In this document: piece by piece, positions 1-6,200 of the stretch
How the letters are laid out: the number at the start of each line of letters is the position of its first letter
Numbering within the stretch: position 1 is the first letter of the stretch
From: Flemingiibacterium sp045600005
Lineage (GTDB): Bacteria; Bacillota; Clostridia; Oscillospirales; CAG-272
Length of the DNA stretch: 7,827 nt
Reading direction: 5' to 3'
Assembly: GCA_045600005.1 (NCBI GenBank)
Contig: JAZRXB010000084.1
Location: 1 to 7,827 of the forward strand
Position numbers and translations under genes: made by a program
The notes under the pieces: generated by a model
The model's input: only the letters and a program-made list of their open reading frames with translations
Told to the model about the DNA's origin: nothing
Databases searched by the model: none

Positions 1-71
1 GATCTCAGCTCTCCGACAGCCGTTCGCGGCAAATGACCGGAGACGTTCTGACAGCGATGATTTTTTCAGTC

Positions 72-243
72 AAGGCAATACCGCACAATTCGCGGCTTAC
101 GACTTGATGGCACGCTTGCATCTTTCCCGTCATACTGTACAAATTTCATCGGCATAGGAGGTACTATGCCATCCGGGGTTTGTTTCGTCTGACGGGAGAT
201 CTGACGGCGCGATCGCACCATCAGAACTGTGCGGTAATGCCTT
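72..243. repeat. Long imperfect fold-back (inverted repeat) with a sequestered ribosome-binding-site-like loop
   Basis: The outer arms AAGGCAATACCGCACAATT (72-90) and the reverse complement of 225-243 (AAGGCATTACCGCACAGTT) match at 17 of 19 positions. Moving inward, the arms stay alignable with gaps: TTGATGGCACG pairs with CTGATGGTGCG, and TCCCGTCA occurs in both. The apex is a perfect 7-bp stem, GGCATAG (151-157) with CTATGCC (164-170), closed by the loop GAGGTA. The left arm carries roughly 14 extra bases. The whole unit could fold as one RNA hairpin of about 170 nt or extrude as a cruciform. It resembles a MITE-like or dispersed fold-back element, but no transposase or target-site duplication is visible. 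AGGAGG at 156-161, partly in the apex, precedes an eight-codon ATG frame at 166-192. Confidence 0.6.
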
Positions 244-249
244 AAATTT

Positions 250-276
250 CGATTGTAAAACTTTGTTTTACAATCG
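250..276. repeat. Perfect 11-bp inverted repeat, 5-base centre
   Basis: CGATTGTAAAA (250-260) and TTTTACAATCG (266-276) are exact reverse complements around CTTTG. There is no T-run after either arm outside the stem, so a terminator is unlikely. The right arm with its next two bases (TTTTACAATCGGT, 266-278) recurs exactly at 429-441, just before the first gene. The octamer TACAATCG may therefore be a binding half-site for a regulator; this role is inferred. Confidence 0.55.
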
Positions 277-293
277 GTACTCGCGCTTATCGC

Positions 294-319
294 AGCCGGC
301 AAAACTTGTTTTGACGGCT
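294..319. repeat. Hairpin with 4-base loop
   Basis: AGCCG (294-298) pairs with CGGCT (315-319) and CAAAA (300-304) with TTTTG (309-313). There is one G/A mismatch (299/314) and the loop is CTTG. It lacks a downstream T-run on either strand. It belongs to the cluster of inverted repeats upstream of the operon; its role is unknown. Confidence 0.45.
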
Positions 320-365
320 ATCCCCATATCGGCGCGAGGGCTCGCCCCGGCTCGCCTTAGTGGAG

Positions 366-394
366 TTTTTATGTCGGCAAAGCCGACATAAAAA
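366..394. repeat. Perfect 13-bp inverted repeat, AAA centre
   Basis: TTTTTATGTCGGC (366-378) and GCCGACATAAAAA (382-394) are exact reverse complements separated by AAA. Because the arms begin with T and end with A, the 3' side of the hairpin is A-rich on both strands, which is the wrong polarity for an intrinsic terminator. It sits about 73 bases before the first start codon. It may be an operator, a transcript-processing structure or a dispersed palindromic repeat. Confidence 0.55.
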
Positions 395-431
395 CGGATT
401 TTATTATAACGTTCGTCATCCTATAACATTT

Positions 432-445
432 TACAATCGGTTGTA
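432..445. promoter_or_regulatory. Operator-like palindrome upstream of the SDR gene
   Basis: TACAATCGGTTGTA has 5-bp perfect arms (TACAA/TTGTA) and a central CG; 12 of 14 positions are symmetric. This layout resembles LacI-family operators, which are usually palindromes centred on CG, and that family often regulates sugar and hexuronate operons. It lies 21 bases before the ATG, where a bound repressor could block transcription. Its left part repeats the 266-278 sequence. No regulator gene is in the window, so the assignment is inference. Confidence 0.35.
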
Positions 446-466
446 TCGCTTTTAAGGAGGAAGATC

Positions 467-1288
467 ATGAACAGAACCGTCATCGTGACCGGTGCGGAGG
501 TCGGTCACACCGGCTTCGCCATTGCCGGGAGGTTTGCCGAAGAGGGATATAACGCCGTCGCCGCCTGTCTTGACAAAGACGAAGCGGACAACGCGGCGCG
601 GACGATAAGGGAGAAATACGGCGTCGAAGCGCTCGGCTTTCGTCTCGACCTGAGAAGCGAGAGCGACGCTCACGAGCTGTTCGCCGAGCTTGACCGGCGC
701 GGTATCTTTGCCGAAGCGCTCTGTCTCAACGCCGCCGATCTGGCGCTTGGAGCGGATCCTGCCGCCGGAACGCCGTTTTTCGGCGTGACGCCCGACTATC
801 TCTCATGGATCCTCGGCGCGAACGTCGTCGGTAATTTCCGCATGGCGCAGCTTGCCGCCGAGCGGATGCGCGATCACGGGAAAGGCTCCATCGTCTTCAT
901 GAGCTCGAATTCGGCGGTCAGACCGAACCCCGACCGGGTCCCCTACGTCACCTCGAAGGGCGCGATCAACGCCATGATGCGTTCCATGGCGGTCGATCTG
1001 GGGCAGTACGGCATCCGCTGCAACGCGATCATGCCCGGCACGATCAAGACGGCGCGCTGGGTCGCCATGGGAAAGCGTCAGATCTCGAACGGGACCATGA
1101 CGCCCATCGGCGATATCTCGGATCTCGACGACATTGCGAACACGGCGTTTTTCCTCGGCTCGGATCAGTCAAAGAACATCACCGGCATCGAGATCACCGT
1201 GGACGGCGGAATGTCCACGCAGATCTACCCCGCTCTGCTGACAAAGTACCGCAGAGAGGAAATAGCGAAAATGGAGGAAACGGAATGA
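467..1288 (+). CDS. SDR-family NAD(P)-dependent oxidoreductase, probably a sugar-acid/keto-acid reductase
   Basis: A 273-residue cytoplasmic classical short-chain dehydrogenase/reductase of normal length. The N-terminal Rossmann fold has a glycine-rich loop at residues 8-16 (TGAEVGHTG). Compared with the usual TGxxxGxG it has one extra residue before the last glycine. The structural NAG motif reads NAA (88-90). The catalytic tetrad is intact: Asn119, Ser147, Tyr160 and Lys164 (YVTSK), followed by the usual PG (190-191) and a C-terminal DGG (246-248). The ATG start is supported by AAGGAGG at 454-460, six bases upstream. Its stop overlaps the next start as ATGA, so the two are probably translationally coupled. 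Beside a UxuA-like dehydratase it most likely reduces a keto-sugar acid (fructuronate-reductase-like role), but the substrate is inferred from context only. The fold assignment is secure; the specific reaction is not. Confidence 0.9.
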   Translation: MNRTVIVTGAEVGHTGFAIAGRFAEEGYNAVAACLDKDEADNAARTIREKYGVEALGFRLDLRSESDAHELFAELDRRGIFAEALCLNAADLALGADPAAGTPFFGVTPDYLSWILGANVVGNFRMAQLAAERMRDHGKGSIVFMSSNSAVRPNPDRVPYVTSKGAINAMMRSMAVDLGQYGIRCNAIMPGTIKTARWVAMGKRQISNGTMTPIGDISDLDDIANTAFFLGSDQSKNITGIEITVDGGMSTQIYPALLTKYRREEIAKMEETE

Positions 1289-2295
1289 AGATCATTCTTG
1301 GCGCGATCAAGGAATTCAACGACGACGCCATGATCATGGCGCGGGAGCTCGGCTCGACCGGCTTCCATTTCAACACGCCGCCCATCGCCGCGGCAGACGA
1401 GAATTACTGGACGGTCAGGGCGCTCAGGTGGCTGCGCGAGTACACCGAAAAGTTCGGTCTGACGCTCGACATGATCGAAAACGTGCCGATCCGCTTCTTT
1501 GACAAGATCATCATGGGTCTTCCCGGACGGGACGAGCAGATCGAGAATTACATCAAGACGCTCCGCAATATGGGCGAGGTCGGGATCCCGATCCTCGGTC
1601 ATCATTTCTGCCCGACATGGGCGTGGAGGACCAGCATTTCCAAGCCTTACCGCGGCTTTGCGAAGGTCTCGGCGTATGACCGCTCGGTCGAATCGGAGGT
1701 CCCGAACGCCTACACGATCAGCAAACAGCACATGATCACGATGGGCGACGATGTGGTCCCGCCGACCGCAGACGATCTGTGGAAGAATTTTGAATATTTC
1801 ATCAAGGCGGTCATCCCGGAAGCGGAGCGCGCGGGAGTCCGGCTCATCACGCATCCCTCCGACCCGCCGCTGAAAACCGTCGCCGGCGTGGAGCGCATCT
1901 TCATCTCGAAGAAGGATTTCCTGAAAGCGGAAAAGCTCGCCGACAATCCCGCGTGGGGCATCAACTTCTGTATGGGTTCGTTCTCTCAGCTGGGCGGCGA
2001 GGAAGCCGTTCTCGATATGCTGCGCGAATTCGTTCCGAAGGACCGCATCTGCATGGTGCATTTCCGCGACGTGCAGGGAACGCTTGAGAATTTCAGCGAA
2101 TGCTATCTCGGCGACGGACGGATGGATCCGAGCCGCGTGATGGCTGAGCTGCTGAAAAATCATTACGAGGGGCTGCTGCTCGACGATCATGTCCCGTATC
2201 TTTCGGGCGACACGAGATGGGGACACACCTCGCGGGCGTATGAATACGGGTATATCACCGGGCTGTATGCCGCGGCGAAGTATTTCATGCAGTAA
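1285..2295 (+). CDS. Mannonate dehydratase (UxuA)-like TIM-barrel sugar-acid dehydratase, divergent
   Basis: A 336-residue cytoplasmic protein resembling UxuA, the metal-dependent enzyme that dehydrates D-mannonate to 2-keto-3-deoxy-gluconate in hexuronate breakdown. Recognisable family landmarks are ENVPI (65-69), FCPTWAWRT (108-116), THPSDPP (189-195), INFCMGS (226-232), VHFRDV (258-263), LGDGRMD (275-281) and DDH (300-302). By analogy with known mannonate dehydratases, the likely metal ligands are His190, Cys229, His259 and Asp301. Departures from consensus as I recall it are HPSDPP for HPDDPP, LDDHV for the usual RPDHG, and an N-terminus unlike the typical one. It is also shorter than the E. 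coli enzyme (about 394 residues). GGAGG at 1273-1277 lies seven bases before the ATG, and the start overlaps the SDR stop by four bases. The fold and metal site look intact. The substrate could be another aldonate, so I give no symbol. Confidence 0.82.
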   Translation: MKIILGAIKEFNDDAMIMARELGSTGFHFNTPPIAAADENYWTVRALRWLREYTEKFGLTLDMIENVPIRFFDKIIMGLPGRDEQIENYIKTLRNMGEVGIPILGHHFCPTWAWRTSISKPYRGFAKVSAYDRSVESEVPNAYTISKQHMITMGDDVVPPTADDLWKNFEYFIKAVIPEAERAGVRLITHPSDPPLKTVAGVERIFISKKDFLKAEKLADNPAWGINFCMGSFSQLGGEEAVLDMLREFVPKDRICMVHFRDVQGTLENFSECYLGDGRMDPSRVMAELLKNHYEGLLLDDHVPYLSGDTRWGHTSRAYEYGYITGLYAAAKYFMQ

Positions 2296-2357
2296 GTGTC
2301 GGCTCTGACAGGATCACGCGCATCGAAAGCTGCTTCCTGAACGAGACCGGGCGGTAT

Positions 2358-2924
2358 GTGGATTTCATGTGTCTGGAAGGCTGCACGTTCACCATGGACA
2401 GACTGGGCTTCGGCGCGGCGTCCGCCTGCTCGGAGGGCGTTTCGTTCATGGCGGGCGGCAAACCGGTCGCATGGGTCGAATACGGCATCAGCGCGGTCGG
2501 AGTCAGCGGTCCCGGCAGCGGACTGCCGATGGTCCGGGACGGGGAAGCGATGGGTCCGACCGCCGAAAAGCCCGATGAAATGGCGGAATATCAGTCCATG
2601 TTCCACCGCATTTTCAATTTCACCGGCGTGAAAGGCAGTCTGCCGTGGTTCTATCCGGGCGGATTCCGGTTCACGCAGCACAGCGGCTGCGGTCACGGCA
2701 ACATTGCCGGGACCGGGCTTGCCGCCTCGGACCGTGCCGGAGGGATCATCGTCACGGTGAACGGGAAAGAAGCGGCTTCGCTCACAAAAAGCATTCCGTT
2801 CCTCCAAAGCGGCGAGATCCTCTGCCCGCTCGCGGAGGACGGCGTGATCTGCCTGCGCATCCGAGCCAAAGACCGCGCCGACGTGGGCGTGCCGTTCCGT
2901 CTCACCGTCAGACGGACAGACTGA
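2358..2924 (+). CDS. Conserved-looking protein of unknown function, third frame of the sugar-acid operon; start uncertain
   Basis: I do not recognise this family. From the GTG at 2358 it encodes 188 residues with no signal peptide or membrane segment. It is rich in Gly, aromatic and short beta-like stretches (for example GGIIVTVNGK, near residue 130) and ends in VRRTD, suggesting a compact beta-sandwich. The frame stays open and protein-like upstream of 2358, back to a TGA at 2241-2243. The stretch from about 2298 reads VGSDRITRIESCFLNETGRY, which suggests that real protein sequence begins earlier. However, no ATG, GTG or TTG in this frame lies between the dehydratase stop (2293-2295) and 2358, and there is no clear Shine-Dalgarno at 2358. 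It may start at a weak GTG by reinitiation, use a non-standard start, or be a 5'-damaged remnant. It lies 62 bases after the dehydratase and before the shared terminator. Confidence 0.6.
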   Translation: MDFMCLEGCTFTMDRLGFGAASACSEGVSFMAGGKPVAWVEYGISAVGVSGPGSGLPMVRDGEAMGPTAEKPDEMAEYQSMFHRIFNFTGVKGSLPWFYPGGFRFTQHSGCGHGNIAGTGLAASDRAGGIIVTVNGKEAASLTKSIPFLQSGEILCPLAEDGVICLRIRAKDRADVGVPFRLTVRRTD

Positions 2925-2959
2925 ACCGAAAAGCATTTCTTACCTGAACAGGTATCCAT

Positions 2960-3007
2960 AAAAATCAGGCATATCCGGAGGATCGCCTTCGGATATGCCT
3001 TTTGTTT
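2960..3007. terminator. Bidirectional intrinsic terminator between convergent operons
   Basis: AGGCATATCCG (2967-2977) pairs perfectly with CGGATATGCCT (2990-3000). The stem continues through GAGG/CCTT with one G-T pair, giving a 15-bp stem and an ATCG tetraloop. On the plus strand it is followed by TTTGTTT; on the minus strand by GA and then five T. It can therefore end the plus operon 43 bases after its last stop and also stop readthrough from the minus operon. A small palindrome, TACCTGAACAGGTA, precedes it at 2941-2954. Confidence 0.85.
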
Positions 3008-3067
3008 CCCTGCCGTCCTGCCGCAGATCGGTCAGCACCGGACATAAGACTTCCAAAAGACAGCCTG

Positions 3068-3121
3068 AAAATTCGCATCCCCGTCAGCCGGACGCGCCGT
3101 CCGGTTCACGGGGATGGTTTT
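3068..3121. terminator. Second terminator-like hairpin in the convergent region
   Basis: Outer stem CATCCCCGT (3076-3084) pairs with ACGGGGATG (3108-3116). Inner stem CCGGACG (3088-3094) pairs with CGTCCGG (3098-3104). A symmetric 3x3 internal loop separates them and the apical loop is CGC. On the plus strand TTTT follows one base after the stem. On the minus strand TTTT follows four bases after. The stem is strong but the T-runs are short, so it may be a backup terminator for either unit or an RNA 3'-end stabiliser. Confidence 0.55.
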
Positions 3122-3127
3122 CTGATG

Positions 3128-3213
3128 ACCGCTTCTTCGCTTTGATGGTCAGTATAGTCGGTATACGGACAAGACCTGCGAAGCGGCGGTGGTATTTAAT
3201 GCAGACTGTCTGC
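3128..3213. repeat. Inverted repeats just downstream of the large minus-strand gene
   Basis: ACCGCTTCTTCGC (3128-3140) and the reverse complement of 3178-3190 match at 11 of 13 positions. They enclose a smaller hairpin, GTATA (3152-3156) with TATAC (3162-3166). Next to it, GCAGAC-T-GTCTGC (3201-3213) is a perfect palindrome four bases beyond the stop codon of the large gene. No T-run is attached. These could form the structured 3' untranslated end of the minus operon. Confidence 0.35.
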
Positions 3214-3217
3214 GATG

Positions 3218-6200
3218 TCAGTCCTTGTCGTCATCGGTCGTGACGAGCTTTTCAACGCCCTCTTTTGCCAGATCGTTCAGACCTGCTTTTGCCGCGTCTG
3301 CGGCGGCCTCCGACGAAACCGCAGTCTTGAATACGGTCGCCGCGGTCTTATCGCCCAGATCAGCCACGCCCTTGACCACGTCGCCTGCCGCGTCAAATCC
3401 GACGTCGACCGCCGTATTGAGAGCCGCCATGCCGCCGGATTCCACCACCTTCACAAAATCGACCTTTTCGCCCTTTGCGGTCGAGTCCAGCGCCGTCTTG
3501 AACATATCTCCGCCGACGTTCGCCGCGAGCTTGTTTGCCGCGCCGTCCACATGGTTCTGTCCGACGCTGATCGCGCCTTCGACCGCGCCGTGTATCATCC
3601 CCTGTGCCACGCTTCTTCCTTCGGCATACGCCTCCGCGCCTTTTGCCAGCGTCGATTTCGTGAAGGTATAGGCGTCCTTGATCGCCTTGCCTTCCTCGCC
3701 TGTGACCTCGGCCAGAACGTCGATGGCGACGTCCGCCGCCTTTTCGGTGCTTTCGGCGGTCTTCTGACCGGCTTCCAGATATGCTTCCTTCGCCATCTGA
3801 CTGCTGCCCTCGACCTCTGCCCTGATCTGCTCGGACATGATGGCTTTTTTGAGTTCCTTTCCTTCTTCGCCGTATTTGATCTCCAGACCCTCTACATAGG
3901 AGTCGTGTTCGATCTCGGCGTTCTGCTTAGCAAGCTCTCTCTTTCCCTCCTCCTCGACTTCAAGACCGTACTGACTGCGCCCCGCGTTTTCGGCGCGCTG
4001 CTCGGAAACGGCCTGATCGCGGACGGCTTCGTCCTGACGGATAAGGGAAGCGTTTTCCGCGCGGCTGTCAAGAGAATCCTTCAGCTCCTGTTCCGTATAC
4101 GTCGCGCCGGTCAGAGGATTGGTATACGTCCCGTCGCCGTTTGCCGTATAGAGTCGTTCCTCGCCGGTCGCCGGGTCTTTCACGTTCAGGTCGCCGTCCG
4201 CGTCGCGGCGGATATACGGACCGAGGTCTTCTTTCTGTGCGGGAGACTGCGGCTGTTCCGGTTCCTTCTCCTGCCCGGATTTCTCCTCCGATCCCGAATC
4301 GGAAGGATCTTCGTTTTCCTCTTTCCCTTCTCCCGAAAAATCAAGGTTCAGCTTGAGTCCCGCGCCGCCGGAGCCAAGACCGCCCGACAGGATCGCAAAC
4401 GCCGAGCCGCCGCCTGCGCCCGCAAGTGCGGCGATGACCGCCGTCATGACGAGCAGGACGCCCTCCGGCGTATCCATCGCGTCGGGATTGTGGACGAGGA
4501 CATGCCGGATCTGCCGGTCGGCATAGTCGATATCGCCGTCGCCGTCAAAATCCATCAGATCGGGCCATGGCTGACCGTGTTTGTTCACGGCGCCGTTCGT
4601 ATAGGTAAGTCTGCCGCTGTATTTTTTATATTCCGAATCTCCCGAGGGAGCCTGTTCCCCCGTCTCCATCTCCTTGAAGACCTGTTCTTCCTTTTTGACC
4701 TCAATGTCGCAGGGGAGAGATTGCAGGATGCCGAGATACTCGTCACGCATGGCGTCAAACAGCTCGTGGTTATAACCCGTCAGACCGCACCTGATCTCCA
4801 GTATATTATATTTTCCGTAACAGCCCACGCCGTCGGTGATTTGGACGTAGATCGTGCCTTCATTCCGGGCATATGGCACCACTCCGTTTCCGCCCGGCGT
4901 CTTTTCTTCAGAATAAATATATACCGCGTCATAACCGTCCACCTTGATGTACATACGGGAGTTTCCATCAAGCACCGGGATATCATCAAGACTTTCATAA
5001 TAACTGATCAGATGGTCTTCCGTGTAATCGGCTACGCCGAAATAGTACCCCATGCTGTCCAGCCATTCGCCGCGGTTGACGCTGATCTTTTTCATGGAGA
5101 CGGTCATGTCATACCGTTCCTGAACGTAAAGCTGTTTATGCTCGTCGTCCCAGACCTGATGCACCCAGTCGTAATAATAGATCTGATTCTCCCTGTCGTA
5201 ATGATGTCCGTCAAAGCTGTGTTCGTTCCATTTGCTTCTCCAGAGTTTTTCCTCGTCGAACGAGTCATCGCACTGTGTGTCGTCGTATCCGTCGGGAAGC
5301 TGATAACCTGCCGTCTCCTTTTCCTCTTCCGTTTTAAGCGGCTTTCCGTCCTTTGTGACAGTTCCCTTTCCGTCGGTGAAATAGGTTCCCTCCGGCGTCT
5401 CGACGGTCGTGCCGTTTTCGTCGCACAGGATCGTGACGCCCGCCTCGGCGTCCCTCCATTCCGTGATCTGTCCGTTTTCGATGCGCAGCACATTGCCGTC
5501 GCTTTCCTGAAACATATCGGAAATTTCGCCCGTCTCATCGACCTTCACGTGCGTGCCGTCGTCGGCGTTGAACATCTCCCACGCATCGGAATCCTTGTCG
5601 ATGTACACAAAGGAACCGTCCGCGCCGGTGAATCTCGACTGTCCGCCCTTCATGGTAAAGACCGCGCCGTCGGCAAACCGGATCTCTCCGTTTTCGCCCT
5701 CGGTCTTCATGGTTCCGCCGTCCGGGAGCGTGATGGAGGAGGTATTCTGATCGTCGTCAAGCTCGTATTCCACGCCGTTCGCGCCTTTGAGATAAAGTCC
5801 GCTTTCGGTGTTTTTGAGGATCTCCCCGTTCTTGCCGCGGATCTCGCCCACGGGGAATTCTCCGTTTTCGTCGGCTTTGAGCCGATCCTTGCCGCCCTCA
5901 AAATAAGTGACCGTCTGATTGTGATCCGCGTCATGCTCGATCACAAGCCCGTTTGAATACACGGTCTTTCCGCTGCCGTCGGGATTCACGACCGTTTTTC
6001 TGCCGTTCTTTTCGGTCAGCTCCTGCGTACCGTCGGGACGCTCCACGGCGATCGAGCCGTCCGTTCCGTATACGGTATAGGCGCCGTCCTTATCCTCGGT
6101 ATGGCGGTTCCCGTTTCCGTCTACCCCCTCAAAGGAACCGTCCGCGTAGCGCGTGCCGACGCTGCCGTCCCGGTAGATCATCGTGACGGAACCGTCGTCG

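Larger units (their letters stand above)
1..466. other. Non-coding, hairpin-rich region upstream of the sugar-acid operon
   Basis: No convincing gene lies in this stretch. Two plus-strand frames are open from the left edge (one to a TAG at 155-157, one to a TGA near 105), but neither looks protein-like and both run into the long inverted repeat, so they are probably chance openings. A minus-strand frame at 66-302 has the same problem. The region instead contains a run of inverted repeats, listed separately, and is more AT-rich just before the operon (about 395-455). TATAAC occurs twice there, at 405-410 and 422-427, as possible -10 boxes. No good -35 box sits at the right distance; CCGACA at 383-388 is the best candidate, so I do not call a promoter. 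The short GC-rich repeat CTCGCC occurs at 341-346 and 351-356. Confidence 0.6.

Noticed and set aside
2..157. Plus-strand frame open from the window edge, possible tail of an upstream gene
   Set aside because: About 51 codons without motif, and it runs through the left arm of the inverted repeat up to its apex, so chance openness is more likely. It cannot be settled without upstream sequence.
66..302. 78-codon minus-strand frame in the 5' region
   Set aside because: It lies almost entirely inside the fold-back element and adjacent hairpins, shows no protein-like pattern and has no convincing ribosome-binding site.
250..394. Possible CRISPR array or attachment site, suggested by repeated palindromes
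   Set aside because: The palindromes differ from each other, spacing is irregular, only one 13-base direct repeat exists, and no cas or integrase gene is present.
366..394. Intrinsic terminator of an upstream gene
   Set aside because: The stem is excellent, but neither strand has a T-run on the 3' side of the hairpin.
1225..2226. 333-codon minus-strand frame opposite the dehydratase gene
   Set aside because: The plus strand encodes a recognisable enzyme with metal-site motifs in this interval; the minus-strand translation has no motif and no ribosome-binding site.
2187..2936. 249-codon minus-strand frame opposite the third operon gene
   Set aside because: Its composition (His/Arg/Ala-rich) is typical of antisense shadows and it would overlap the well-supported dehydratase end. 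The plus-strand reading is more protein-like, though that frame itself has an uncertain start.
3215..5956. Very long (913-codon) open frame on the plus strand, antisense to the large exported protein gene
   Set aside because: It has no Shine-Dalgarno, its translation is an Arg/Phe/Leu/His-rich mirror of the Asp/Gly/Glu-rich sense protein, and the sense gene has a signal peptide, recognisable motifs and a good ribosome-binding site. The openness is a side effect of sense codon bias.
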